Positions 12,640 through 24,774 of a stretch of 64,000 nucleotides of DNA are shown one piece after another. The DNA is from Adenophora triphylla var. japonica (taxonomy: Eukaryota > Streptophyta > Magnoliopsida > Asterales > Campanulaceae). Both the position numbers and the translations under genes were made by a program. A model generated the notes under the pieces. It searched no databases and was not told the DNA's origin. It was given only the letters and a program-made list of their open reading frames with translations. The stretch spans positions 517,062 to 581,061 of the forward strand of contig JAFEMH010000925.1 in NCBI GenBank assembly GCA_022495995.1. The letters run 5' to 3'. Within the stretch, counting starts at the first letter, position 1. Every line of letters begins with the position of its first letter.

Positions 12640-13060
12640 CCGTCCGTCAGTGTAAGTCCTGATTTCGCCCACTAAACGGCAACGCAAGCACCGGCCATCA
12701 TCGTAAGCCCGAATTTCGCCCACTAAACGGCAACGCAACCACCGGCCATCATCAAGAGCCCGGACCTCGCCCACTAAACGGTGAAACAAGCGCAAGAAGG
12801 AGCCCGCACCTCCAAGTACAAATATCAAGGCACAAAAGCCTCCAAAACGCTCAACGGCAACGCAAGCAAAGTAAGCCCGAGCTCCTTCCCCAGCAAGTCA
12901 AAAGGGAATCCTTGCAAACCCGTACAAGACCGCATATCCCCATACACCGGCCGTCATCGTAAGCCCGGACTTCGCCCACTAAACGGCAACTCAAGCACCG
13001 ACCATCAAAGTAAGCCCGAAGTCACCTTCTCAGTAGAAAAAGCCCCTACAAGGCCACAAT
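12640..13060. repeat. 51-bp tandem repeat array
   Basis: Units of about 51 bp share CCCACTAAACGGCAACGCAA and GTAAGCCCGAATTTCGCC. Three adjacent copies at 12660-12790 and scattered copies to 13060. First of several unrelated arrays before the 3' LTR; such hypervariable arrays are known in Tat elements. Confidence 0.75.
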
Positions 13061-13179
13061 AATCCCCAACGGATCAACATCGGCAATCAGAGTAAGTCCA
13101 ACCTTCTCCCCAGCGGACAAAGCATGAGGTATCTACACCTCTCACCAATCAAAGCACAAGGCAGCCACGCCTCCGCAAA

Positions 13180-13345
13180 CCGCAGTCAGAAGACGATTCA
13201 AGTCCTCATACGTGACACAACCGCAGCCAGAAGACAATTCAAGTCCTCACGCATGGCACAACCACTGTCAGAAGACGAATCAAGTCCTCACGCATGACAC
13301 AACCGCAGTCAGAAGACGAATCAAGTCCTCATACATGACATATCT
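13180..13345. repeat. 41-bp tandem repeat, 4 copies
   Basis: Copies start at 13180, 13221, 13262 and 13303 with CCGCAGTCAGAAGACGA followed by TCAAGTCCTCA and a CATGACACAA-type end. Confidence 0.85.
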
Positions 13346-13580
13346 CCAGCCCGAAAGGCTTTAAACCACTCGGTCCGGAAGACCGTATAAACCTCCCACA
13401 TCACTATCTCCAGCCCGGAAGGCTTTAAACCACTCGGTCCGAAAGACCGTATAAACCTCCCAAATCACTATCTCCAGCCCAGAAGGCTTTAAATCACTCG
13501 GTCCGGAAGACAGTATAAACCTCCCAAATTACTATCTTCGGTCCAGAAGGCCTTAAACCACCCGATTCGGAAAATCGTAA
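13341..13580. repeat. 64-bp tandem repeat, about 4 copies
   Basis: Unit begins TATCTCCAGCCCGGAAGGCT. Each unit contains two inverted repeats with the same 5-nt spacer: AGCC-cggaa-GGCT and CGGTC-cggaa-GACCG. Confidence 0.85.
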
Positions 13581-13584
13581 AATT

Positions 13585-13800
13585 TCCATCTTAGGACGCC
13601 ACCACGTCCTCACAATCGACCTCGGCGGTCACCACATCTTAGGACGCCACCACGTCCTCACAGTCGACCTCGGCGGTCACACCACAAACCATCTTCTCGT
13701 AAGATTAACCGTCTTCTCGTAAGATTACCCATCTTCTAGTAAGATTGCACATCTCAAGATGCCACCACATCCTCATAGTCGACCTCGGCGGTCACACGAC
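13585..13800. repeat. mixed repeats with CACGTCCTCA and GACCTCGGCGGTC
   Basis: Three copies of a block with ACGCCACCACGTCCTCA and GTCGACCTCGGCGGTCAC, interrupted by three copies of a 20-bp TCTTCTCGTAAGATTA-type unit at about 13688-13747. Transitional to the following array. Confidence 0.7.
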
Positions 13801-13849
13801 ACTTCAGGGCACCACCACGCCCGCATACACTCACAATTTCACGATCTCT

Positions 13850-13911
13850 GAACTACGACTAGGCTTGATTCCCGCCAGGGATACGTAGGAATCCTATCAC
13901 AGGGTCCAGCC
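13850..13911. other. conserved block shared with the second Tat element
   Basis: GAACTACGACTAGGCTTGAT, then GGGATACGTAGG and GGGTCCAGCC within 62 bp. The same words in the same order and spacing occur at 61948-62007 in the 52515-63577 element, and a weaker copy lies at 56817-56880, although the surrounding arrays are unrelated. Confidence 0.65.
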
Positions 13912-14600
13912 ACCGACCTCTGCGGTCACCCAGGACGCCACCACGTCCTCACAACCGACCTCTGCGGTCACCCAGGACGCCACCACGTCCTTATCATCGA
14001 CCTCTGCGGTCACCCAGGATGCCACCACGTCCTTACCATTAACCTCTACGGTCACCCAGGACACCACCACGTCCTTACCATCGACCTATACAGGTCACCC
14101 CAGGACGCCACCACGTCCTTACCACCGACCTCTGCGGTCACCCAGGACGCCACTACGTCCTCACAACCGACCTCTGCGGTCACCCAGGACGCCACCACGT
14201 CCTTACCATCGACCTCTGCGGTCACCCAGGACGCCACCACGTCCTCACAACCGACCTCTGCGGTCACCCAGGACACCACCACGTCCTCACAACCGACCTC
14301 TGCGGTCACCTAGGATGCCACCACGTCCTTACCATCGACCTCTGCGGTCACCTAGGACGCCACCACGTCCTTACCATCGACCTCTGTGGTCACCCAGGAT
14401 ACCGCCACGTCCTTACCATCGACCTCTGCGGTCACCCAGGACGCTACCACGTCCTTACCATCGACCTATACAGGTCACCCCCGGACGCCTCCACGTCCTT
14501 ACCATTGACCTATGCGGTCACCCAGGACACCACCACGTCCCTTACCACTGACCTAAATGGTCACACAACAGGATACCGCCACGTCCTCACACAGACCTTC
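13912..14600. repeat. 42-bp tandem repeat, about 16 copies
   Basis: Unit: CCCAGGACGCCACCACGTCC followed by TTACCATCGACCTCTGCGGTCA. Each unit holds two inverted repeats, AGGACG...CGTCCT and GACC-tctgc-GGTC. Copies differ by scattered substitutions and a few 1-3-bp indels. Apparent open frames across it are artefacts of the period, a multiple of three. Confidence 0.9.
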
Positions 14601-14650
14601 ACGGTCACTCCCTATCCCAGCACGCGATCCAGATTAGGACCCTTATCTTA

Positions 14651-14687
14651 TCGACGACCTCACTTCCTCCATAAGTGACGTCGTCGA
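14651..14687 (+). other. stem-loop directly upstream of the PPT
   Basis: Outer arms TCGACGAC (14651-14658) and GTCGTCGA (14680-14687) pair perfectly; inner arms TCACTT (14660-14665) and AAGTGA (14673-14678) pair around a 7-nt loop, with one C-C mismatch between. A structure with different inner arms sits at the same place in the second Tat element (62125-62161). Confidence 0.6.
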
Positions 14688-14695
14688 GGGGCTTC
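14688..14695 (+). other. polypurine tract (plus-strand primer site)
   Basis: GGGGCTTC lies immediately before the LTR start TGTAAGTACCCC. With the preceding GA it gives GAGGGGCTTC, nearly the same as GAGGGGCTAC before the 3' LTR at 62170. Retrotransposons prime plus-strand DNA synthesis from such a tract. Confidence 0.7.
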
Positions 14696-14889
14696 TGTAA
14701 GTACCCCAATCTGGATCACCCTCTTCCGAGCACATGGGAAACACCGCAGACTCACAAACGCAGTCTCGAAGACCTCTGACACTCAAAACCCTCAAAAACC
14801 CCAAGCCAAATCAAGGAAGAAACCTTTCTGGGATAAAAAGGGACAAAAGGACCTTTTGGGAATTATTCATAAATCAGAAAAGCATAAAT

Positions 14890-15170
14890 GGTCCGTACGG
14901 ACCTCTTTGCTGCAATGATTACTGAATCCCCTTAAAGTCCGACTTATTCCTCCAAATCCCGGAGAAAACATCATTACTGGAATGCATGGTTGGTCCGTAC
15001 GGACCTCTTTGCATGCTGAGATGGTCCGTACGGACCTTATTGCACCAAGACATAATGATTTCAAAATCTTCTTCATCATCACAGATTCCCTCAAATCGAG
15101 GAATACCAAAAATTTGGATTACTTGCAAGGTCCGTACGGACCTCTTTGCAGATTTCCTACGCTATAAATA
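14890..15170 (+). promoter_or_regulatory. LTR promoter: four GGTCCGTACGGACC palindromes plus TATA box
   Basis: Perfect palindromes at 14890-14903, 14992-15005, 15023-15036 and 15129-15142, each followed by CTCTTTGC or CTTATTGC. The last ends 19 bp before the TATA box (15162-15170). Clustering upstream of the TATA box suggests regulatory sites. Confidence 0.7.
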
Positions 15171-15462
15171 GAGGGCTCCCCCTCCCTCATTTTCACACAT
15201 TTCCCTCTTCTCTCCTCTCCCCCAGCCTTCAGGCTCCCCTCTAAGACCCTTCGGGGCACTCCCGGCCCCTTTCCGAGGCCTTCCGAGGCCTTCCGAGCCC
15301 CCTTGTGGTGCTCCGAAGCCTCTCCGAGCGCTCCCGCGATGCTCCCGCGCTGCCCCGAGGCACTCTCGAGGTACTCTGAGGCCCCTCGTGGTACTCTGAG
15401 GCCTTGCCTGGTCTTTCCCGAAGCGTCCCGGCTCTTTCTGAGTCAAACCGACAATCCCAACC

Positions 15463-15620
15463 CACGCCGAACCTCTGCCTGAATCCAACCAACGATTCTA
15501 ACGCACGCCGAACCTCTGCCCGAATCCAACCAACGATTCCAACGCACGCCGAACCTCTGCCCGAGTAATCCCTGCGATCCCAACGCACGCCGAAACTCTG
15601 TCCGCAGACAACCGGCACAT
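15463..15620. repeat. about 45-bp repeat in the LTR transcribed part
   Basis: Copies share ACGCACGCCGAACCTCTGCC and CCAACCAACGATTC, three to four times, just downstream of a stretch rich in TTCCGAGGCC. Confidence 0.7.
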
Positions 15621-16177
15621 CCCGAAGCAATTCCGGTCCGTACCGGAACACTATTTCATCCTCACACACTATTCCCTAGCGGAAGACAGACACGAACCAA
15701 CATTGGTAAGGCTTCCTTCCTATAATATTTCAATACATTTCAATAAAGCAGTGTACAATGTAGACATCCGACACAGCATGCATTTTTAAAAAGCACATAC
15801 ACACACACAACAGTTAGAGAATATTAGGGATATCCGAAAGACTCGTTTTACGAGGCGACTCGAGTGAGCTCTAAGATTCTAATATTCTCTTCCCGAGGAG
15901 TCATCTGACCTCCGAACTCAAAAATCTCATCACACAACAAAAACAGTTTATTTTTAAACTGATGCCCTTTTTCAATGTTTTGGGCTTAATAAAAATGGCG
16001 TGGCGACTCTACAAGCAAAACACAGCGAGACACCTCCAACGCACTGCAAAACGGAATAAGCCAGATGCCGGGGCGCGAACGCGCTGCCTATCGGATCCGG
16101 GCGACATTCCCGAATGCAACCAAACGCGAGACGTGCCGGGGCCAAATTCGCGCGCGAGCCGGATCCGGGTAGTTTCA

Positions 16178-16868
16178 CTAGCGCAAATCTTGTATCTCGC
16201 CATGAAGGGTAATTTGGGAACAAAGTTGAAAGGACAGACAAAGGGAATAACAAGACTCAAACAATTGGGCAAAAATGAAAGATCAAAGTATGGGGGTTTA
16301 AAGAATATGAAGGGTTTTGGGAAAATTACCTGGTAAAAATGAAGAACGGCCGGAGAAGACGAAGAATCGCCGGAGAATATGACGGAATCCTGGGAAACGA
16401 GGAATGAGGCTCCGAATTCAACTTCAAATAGCAAATGACGAACGGAATGGGGTTTAAGAAACGAATTTGTGGTCAAATCAGTAAAGAAACGGTGGAAAAT
16501 GGAGAAAAGCTCGTCGGAATCAAAAGCTTGAGTTCGCCGGATTTTGGGATAATTGGAGAGAACGTGAAGAGTAAAGAGAGGAATGGGAGAATGGAAAGTA
16601 GTATTTATATGAGAGAGGAAATAGAGGAAGTGATTGATGTGACGGTTAAGATGAAAATTTTAAATTTCCCCCTCATAATTTGGCACGATTCCCAAATGAC
16701 GGCCATTAAATTTTAGGGGCTCACCATGGAGACGACACGTGTATAGATAAGGATTACCAGCATTCAGGCTTCTTGGGGAAGGAATTGTATGCCGCGGAAT
16801 GGCGAGACAGTGAACGTCAAGTTTTTGGCGAGACCATAAATGAATCTCGCCTCAAACTTAGGGGCTTC
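16178..16868 (+). mobile_element. internal remnant of an older LTR retrotransposon
   Basis: This stretch ends in a PPT-like CTTAGGGGCTTC (to 16868) directly before an LTR start, so it is the 3' internal end of an element into which the first Tat element probably inserted. A minus-strand open frame (16476-16009) and a CAG|GTAATT donor at about 16333 may mark another antisense exon, but nothing in it is recognisable. An inverted repeat GGCGAGA...TCTCGCC is at 16827-16851. Confidence 0.5.
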
Positions 16869-17636
16869 TGATGCTGCCCAAGAATAATGATTGGGCCTGA
16901 GTCTAAGTCCATGATCAAGAAACAGTCAAGTGGGCCCAAAGCGAGATAAAGCCCAAGAAGAAGATAAGAATAAAGGTAGCCCCGATGTGATTCGCGAGAA
17001 ATTGGGTCGGGGGATATCCCGCTAAGTTCAATGAAAGGGAAACTCATGGTAGCGAAAGCGAGATAATGTGAGGATAAGGGCGAGATATTAGTTGATGAAC
17101 GGCGAGATAATGAGGCATGCCGGCGAAACATTGATATGAGACAGGAGGCGAGACATTATGGTGAGGCGACATGACCCATGGTTAACCATATTCAGCGAAG
17201 GATGGATCCCATTTGGTGCGACTCATCAGAGGCGGCATATAAATATTTACGAGGTGGGACCCATTAAACAGTTGGGCATTGGGAAAAATGATCACATTTT
17301 TTGGGATTATTCTCATAAGTGACCAATAGAGTTTTGACACGTGGAAATAGGCATGAAACGTGAGGAGGACATGTGCATGGCACGAGGGAAGGAGTATATA
17401 TATGAGAGGTAGTCTTCAACGTCAAGGTACGTACACACTTACCCACGAAACACCTTTCCATTATTCAGATTTCCCTTCTCAGACAAACACTTATCCTCAC
17501 GCCGGAGGGGCTTACGCTGGAGCCGCCCCCGGCTTAGTTGACGTTTGCTTGTGTGTAGACGAGAAGAAGGAGCCGGAGCTGTCCAATTCAGACTACAACG
17601 GTGTGTTGCTGCTTGAGGAAATTCCTGGCAACATCA
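16869..17636 (+). mobile_element. 3' LTR of the older element (768 bp)
   Basis: Starts TGATGCTGCC after the PPT and ends GGCAACATCA; these termini are inverted copies of each other with one mismatch, as expected for an LTR. A TATA box (GTATATATATGAG) is at about 17395. Upstream of it the motif GGCGAGA or GCGAGATAATG recurs about seven times (16938-17165). The partner LTR is not in the window. Confidence 0.65.
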
Positions 17637-17831
17637 TTTTTAATTATATAATCAGCAACAGCAACAACAACAATAATAACAATATTAATAACAACAATAA
17701 AAGTAATCCAACACTTTTAATTGTTATTTTATATTTCTGGTTAACCAACCAAACCAAGCTAGGGGTGTAAGTGGTTCGATTCGTTATCAAATATTGACAA
17801 ATCACATGATTCGATTTGGTTTATGGTCTGA
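17637..17831. other. flanking sequence and left piece of a split element
   Basis: AT-rich sequence with CAA/AAT-rich simple repeats to about 17700. From 17762 (GGGGTGTAAGTGG) it may be the left end of a small element whose other parts are at 27988-28442 and 33490-33800 (ending TTTACACCC at 33800). The pieces are linked by the target-site duplications of three later insertions. The last 10 bp (17822-17831, TATGGTCTGA) are the MULE target-site duplication. Confidence 0.4.
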
Positions 17832-17984
17832 GATGAAAAAAATCAAAATATTACTTTTTAAATATTTATTTACTAAAATAACATCAAAAAAAACTTATTT
17901 ACCAAAATAACACTTTTTTTAAAACCGGCACTCCATTTTCCGTTTTTAAACAAAATCCGGAACCTCTATTTCCGGTTATAAAAA

Positions 17985-19314
<1,330 letters not shown>

Positions 19315-20232
19315 GTTTTAAAAATCATTTTTTTTGGTAAACCCGGCAATGCTACTTCCGGTTTTAAAATTAATTTAATTTTTTTTGTGTGTGTAATCCG
19401 GCATTAGAGATGCCGGTTTTAAAATTAAACTTTTTTTTTGTGTTATGTCGAATCAATCAGAGAGGAATTAATTTTTTTTAATTGTGTAATCCGATATTAG
19501 AGATGCCGGTTTTAAAAGTAATTTTTTTTTGTGTGTTATGTCGAATCAATCAGAGAGGAATTAATTTTTTTTAATGTGTAATCCGGCATTAGAGATGCCG
19601 GTTTTAAAATATTTTTTTTTTGTGTGTTTTGTCGAATCAGAGAGAGCGGAATTAATTTTTTTTTGTAATCCGGCATTAGAGATGCCGGTTTTAAAATAAT
19701 TTTTTGTTTTTTTGTTGACATTAATTGCTTTGACTGAAACACTAAAAAAACTGAAAAAGTTGAAAAAAGTAGCTATACGTACCATTTTACTTACACAGAT
19801 AAAATAAAGAGAGAAAACTAAAGAAGAAGATAGAAAGAAAGAAAGAGAATTAGTTGTGTTAGAGAGAGAAAAAAGAGAGAAAGAAAGAAAGAAAAAGGAA
19901 GTAAAGAAAGAAATAGAAGAAGAAGGAGGAGGAAAAAAGAAGTAGAAGGAAGAGAAAATTATTTAAATTTGTAAGGTTAGTTTTTCTTTTCTTTTTGTTT
20001 AATTGGTTGTTAAATCTAATATTATCTGTTTGATTAATTATGGATTTTAAAGGAATTATTTAAATAATTATAATGCAATTTTAACAAAATTGTTAAAATT
20101 AATTTGATAAACTTGTTGTAATGTATATTTAATTATTGATTTTTAAGTTTTGATTTTTAAAATTAATTTATATATAGAGCATGTTAACTTAGAATTTTGA
20201 CACATTTTTTTTTTAATTTTTTAGGAAAAAAT

Positions 20233-22904
20233 ATGAATGGAGTTCCACTTGTTTTCATGTGCTATTGGGGAGGAAATGATGAAAATCCGTTTGAAGCTGA
20301 GAATTTTGAAAAGGCTCCAAAATGTGCACTTATGGCTAAAACTCGATGAAGTTACAGGAAGTTGATTAAGAAGTTATGTAAGAAAATTGGGGTAGATCGA
20401 GCCAATATTCAATTCGAAGTTACTTGTATATATCCTCATTTTGTCGCCCATGGGGTTTCAAACTACATTCCATTTGTAATCGAGAATGATATGGGTATGA
20501 AACTCATGTTTGATGTTTCTGCTCAGTTTGGGGGGTTGAGTTGCTTACAATTGTATGTTAAGATGAATTCAGTTGATAATGTGAATGTTGAGGAGTTTGA
20601 AACCCATGAGGAGCCATTCAAAAATGAGTATGTTAATGACATGGATACCTTACAGATGGAGTCTTTAAGCTATTATAATGAGAGGGGCGCTAGAACAAGT
20701 ATAGAAACACATGTGGAAGAGGGAGAGGGAGAGGAAGATGGAGAGGGAGAGGGTGAGGGAGAGGAGGAGGAGGAAGAGGAAGAGGGAGAGGAGGAGGGGG
20801 AGGAAGAGAGAGATGGGGAATGGTATGATGATTCAGATAATGATCCAAATTATGAAGAAAATATTGGGGCCCTTATAAATTATGATCGTGATGATGGATA
20901 CGATGATTGTAGTAGTGCTACCGATGTTAGCGAGAATGAGGGTGATGATGGGGTGAGGAAGATTTGGGGGTACATTTTGTTGGTTACGAACAGCCGCAAG
21001 ATAACGTGTATGAGAGAGCAGACTATCAATTTTATGGTGATATTGGGGAAGGATCAGAAATTTATGATAATAACGAATGTAACTTTGAGGCTTGGAATGG
21101 AGAATTTGATGATCTTGCCAAAGGTATGCGCTTTTCTCAGAAGTTTGAGGTGCAACATAAAATGAAAATGTTTCATATTAAGAAAAATTTGCGCTTCAAG
21201 GTTAAAATATGCACAATCCGAAAGTGGACGATTGAATGTTTGGTGAAAGATTTTTTATGCAATTTTTATGTGAATGTGAGTTTAAAGAAGAGTGGTTATT
21301 GGAAAATAACCAAGTTCACGGGTCCTCATTCTTGCTTGGGTACAGAAATTACCGAAGATCATCAAAACTTAGATGCTAAGTTCATAGGAAGAGAAGTTTT
21401 GGAACTTGTTAAGGCTGATCCCGAGGTGAAGATTTCAGTTGTAAAGGCAACAATAAAAACTAATCATGGGAAGGATGTTTCATATAGAAAAGCATGGTGT
21501 GGTAAACAAAAAGCCATTGCAGAGGCATATGGAGACTGGGAAGGATCATACATAAGGTTGACACGTTTGTTAGCAGCTATCCAAAAGTGGAATCCTGGAA
21601 CAATTGTGGAGTATTCTGATCCTCCACCTCCTGGTGCTTTAGGTATGTTTGATCGTGTATTTTGGGCATTTGGCACTTGTTTAGAAGCGCTCTCTTATTG
21701 TCGTCCTGTTATTTCTGTTGATGGCATATTCATGCATGGAAGATATAAAGGGGTTATACTTATTGCCATGGGTGTTGATGCAAATGATTGTATACTTCCT
21801 CTCGCATTTGCTATTATTGAAAAGGAGGACTACCGCAATTGGTGTTGGTTTCTACATCTTCTTTGCAAACATGTTATTAAGGGTCATAGTATTTGCTTGA
21901 TATCTGATCGACATGGTGGCATCCTTTCCATAGTTGGAGACAACAGTTCCTGGCCTCGAAATGTCGTTCACAGATAGTGCATGTTGCATTTGCGAGCTAA
22001 TTTTCTTAAAGCTCACAAGGGTGTTGGATTAAAAGATCTTTTCTGGAGAGCTGTTAGCACCACCTAAGACAAAAAGTTGAAACGTTATTTGAGGCAGATT
22101 CGTATAATCAACCCTGAGGCGGTTATATGGTTTGACTACTTGGATGCTAGAAAGTGGACAATGGCTCATGATGGTGGATATAGGTACGACATTAGGACTA
22201 CCAATTTGTCTAAAGTTTTTAATGGTGTAATGAAAGGAGCTCGGGGGATGCCTATTTCAACAATTGTTGAGACCTCCATCTACAGGTGTGTGTCATACTT
22301 TCAAGATAGACTCAGTAAAGCAATCAGGGCTTTAGGGGGAGATCCTAGTATCCCACAGGTAAATGCCACCTTAAAATTCAGTCAGAGGGTCGATAATAGA
22401 TACCGGTATAACTTGAGAAAGGCTGGGTTTCATCAAGTTAGAAGGTTTAACGACACGCCAGCGGGTGTTTATCAAGTGACAACTAGAGTACGAGGTGACA
22501 AAGGTGGACACATTCAAGTTGTGAAATTGGGTGCTGGAAAATGCACTTGTGGCAAATGGACCCAATATCATTACCCTTGTTCGCATGTTCTTGCGTGTTT
22601 CAAAATGCAAAACGTTGATGGTTTGAAATATATTGATTATTTTTACAGCCTTAACTTGTACTACAAGACGTGGAGTTGTTCTTTTCCTCCAATCCATGAT
22701 GAGGCCTATTGGAATGTGGATCACATTGTCCCACGTTTTTATCCTAACCCGGACCACCGCCGTGATAAGCAAGGAAGACCCAAGTTAAGGAGATTGAAAA
22801 ACTCTATGGATTGGCAAGTTTCTAAGAAGAAGAATCGTTGTGGGATTTGCAAGGTAGAAGGTCACACTCGAAGGAGGTGTCCAACTCTTTGGGAGCAGAA
22901 TTGA
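20233..22904 (+). pseudogene. mudrA-like: MuDR-type MULE transposase
   Basis: The ATG at 20233 follows a probable 5'-UTR intron acceptor (TTTTTTAG). The N-terminal part ends in a Glu-rich acidic stretch; then a DNA-binding-like region (FKVKICTIRKWTIECLVKD) and the catalytic core follow: VISVDGIFMHGRYKG with the first Asp, and CLISDRHGGI with the second. The C-terminus has a SWIM zinc finger (CTCGKWTQYHYPCSHVLA) and a CCHC knuckle (CGICKVEGHTRRRC). Breaks: TGA at 20347, a frameshift near 20950, TAG at 21975 and TAA at about 22065. It would cut and join the TIRs. Length (about 890 codons) fits the family. Confidence 0.9.
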
Positions 22905-23057
22905 TTGTGATTTGCATTTTTAGTTCTTAAGTTTACTACTTTGAACAATTTAGTATCATTATTTTATTTGAAGTAGTAATATATTCAAGTATGAATGTTG
23001 TTATGTTATTTACCAAGGAGTGAATGTTGTGTTATGTTACAATAAGAGAAATAGCAC

Positions 23058-23190
23058 AAGGCCATTCTTTCCAGCCAAGGCTGATTTTATGGCGCATGCC
23101 AAGGGCCAAGGCCATTCCTTCCATCCAAGTCTGATTTTATGGCGACTGCCATGAGCCAAGGCCATTCTTTCCAGCCAAGGCCATTCCCAA
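23058..23190. repeat. 49-50-bp tandem repeat, about 2.7 copies
   Basis: Units start CAAGGCCATTC at 23058, 23107 and 23157 and share TTTCCAGCCAAGG and CTGATTTTATGGCG. Lies between the transposase and HROB-like gene, which converge. Confidence 0.8.
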
Positions 23191-23439
23191 AATATCTACC
23201 CAATTAATATAACTTTTGCCCTAATATAAATATGTAGAGTCAACCCTTTTTTCATTTTGTTGTAGGCAAGATTAACATTTATATTTAGGACTTTAAAAAA
23301 CTTAAATAACATTAAAATAAATAGTTCAAATTAGTGATCACATCCCGATCACATAGGATAGATAATACAAGTTCAACAACTATTACATTAATTAAACAAA
23401 ATATTAAGTAACCACTTCCAGGTGACATGAAAAAACCCT

Positions 23440-24310
23440 TCATGGAAAATCAGATGGGATGAAATCCTTATGGAATACCTGCAACACAAATAAACTAATG
23501 TCATTTTTGAACAATCACTCATTCAGAGTAGGATCCTAACAAATTTACCTTGAATACATTGGGGAGTGTGATGTTAAGCTAATATGCTTACGTAAGGGGG
23601 AGAAAACTACAACCTAAAAATTACAAAACAACATGATTAGATGACAATATTAATAATAGGTTCCAGCTGTTGCATTTTTAATAAATCATACCTGATGAAG
23701 TATCATAACAGAACCAACAGATATGTCATTAGCGAACTCACTCTCAAAAAACACCTTATGATGAATTGAAGCACCTATTGTTCCCGTAGGATCCTATCAA
23801 TTTACCTTAATTAGTAAGATAAGACATATACTAATCATGCTAGAAAACATACAAAACTCATATGCTAACCTTCAAAGTCACCATAGCCTCACCAAATTCA
23901 TTTCGTGTGATGGTCTTGACAACAGCAACAACAACATTAATCGTATCAAAATTGATACATCCACCCTTGATAGTATTCAAAGGGGTAGCAGGAATCATAC
24001 CATCGCCATTGAGCAGTTCAAGTGCCGAGAGCCAAGGACTGCGTTGGAAATCTTTATCCTCCACGGGATCTTCAATCGCTCTCCGTACATACTCTTGGGT
24101 CGGAATCAGAGGTTCCTGAGAGGAAACGCTTTAACGATCGCGATTTCTCTGACGCATAGCGGCCTGCACTATACCAGCGGGACCAGGAATCAGATGCTCT
24201 GAAGAGGGTTGAGAGAGATTTATTTGAGAGAGGTGAGAGGGTTGAGGGGCAGATAAATGGCCGAAGGAATGAGGACGTCGATTGGAATGGCGGGGGAGAC
24301 TAGGATCCAT
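23440..24310 (-). pseudogene. HROB-like homologous recombination OB-fold gene inside the MULE
   Basis: Exon 1 runs from the ATG at 24310 (MDPSLPRHSNRR) to an AAG|GTTAGC donor at 23870 and includes DFQRSPWLSALELLNGDG and VVVAVVKTITRNEFGEAMV. Exon 2 (23793-23692, 34 codons, clean splice sites) reads DPTGTIGASIHHKVF and ISVGSVMILHQ. Exon 3 (23613-23549) starts VVVFSPLRKH; exon 4 ends VFHKDFIPSDF and TGA at 23442-23440. This is the DUF4539/OB-fold signature of HROB, which in vertebrates recruits the MCM8-MCM9 helicase in homologous recombination. Breaks: TAA near 24131 and a frameshift in exon 3. About 215 codons, much shorter than host HROB. Identification is by eye but rests on several motifs and consistent splice phases. 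Confidence 0.65.
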
Positions 24311-24393
24311 TTTTGGGTTTTGTATGAAGCTATGAACGAGGTTATAATGAAACTGGTCCTTTCTTTTAAAGGGAAAATTCAGATTTGATAAAA

Positions 24394-24490
24394 CCGGCAT
24401 TGGCAGTACCGGATTTGTCAGTTAAGATAAATCCGACATTGGCAGTGCCGGATTTGTCAGTTAAGATAAAACCGGCATTGGCAGTGCCGG
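24394..24490. promoter_or_regulatory. three 19-bp palindromes upstream of the HROB-like gene
   Basis: CCGGCATTGGCAGTGCCGG and close variants at 24394-24412, 24433-24451 and 24472-24490, period 39 bp, 84-180 bp upstream of the ATG at 24310. They share length and arms (CCGGCAT...TGCCGG) with the TIR palindromes but have a different centre. Confidence 0.65.
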
Positions 24491-24774
24491 ATTTGAATGT
24501 ATATATATATGAATAAGTTAGTGTAAAGTAATTAGCGTAAAGTAACCAAGTGGGTTTTTGTCATTTATTGAATTCAAAATTTAACAACGAGGATCACGAA
24601 TTGTTTTCACAATACATAACCCTTAACTACTAACTAATGGTTTTCACAATAGCCTTACACTTTCAAAAAAGATAAAGTAACAATAAAAGAAATAGTATGA
24701 ATTAAGATACAAGAAATCCTATAATAATCAATCCAAACATTTAGTGACCATATCCCGGTCACATAGGAAATCCG

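Larger units (their letters stand above)
1..16177 (+). mobile_element. Tat-lineage Ty3/gypsy LTR retrotransposon, 5' end outside window
   Basis: Pol runs protease, RT, RNase H, a second RNase H and integrase, the order of Ty3/gypsy elements; a G-patch and two RNase H modules point to the Tat/Ogre group. Behind pol lie two antisense genes, about 2 kb of tandem arrays, a PPT (14688-14695) and a 3' LTR opening TGTAAGTACCCC. The 5' LTR and PBS are not in the window. Every pol module carries frameshifts or stops, so the copy is dead. The right edge (16177) is inferred from a TG...CA end and a switch to different sequence. The element appears inserted in an older LTR element whose 3' end follows. 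It is more GC-rich than its surroundings. Confidence 0.85.
14696..16177 (+). mobile_element. 3' LTR of the Tat element
   Basis: Begins TGTAAGTACCCC after the PPT. A TATA box CTATAAATA is at 15162-15170, preceded by four palindromes and followed by a CT-rich leader. Near 15970-16005 it shares TTTTTCAA, TTTTGGGCT and GTGGCGTGGCGACTCT-like text with the 1408-bp LTRs of the 52515-63577 element, so the two families are related. The 3' limit (TTTCA at 16177) is inferred; there is no 5' LTR in the window to confirm it. Confidence 0.7.

Noticed and set aside
13341..14600. CRISPR-like regular arrays
   Set aside because: Repeats are directly adjacent with no unique spacers, lie inside a plant retrotransposon, and the genome is eukaryotic.
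15162..15669. Minus-strand Arg/Gly-rich open frames as genes
   Set aside because: They arise from the GC-rich repeats in the LTR leader and have no domain.
20700..20860. Separate acidic (Glu-rich) protein
   Set aside because: It lies in frame between the N-terminal part and core of the MULE transposase and is a linker of that gene.
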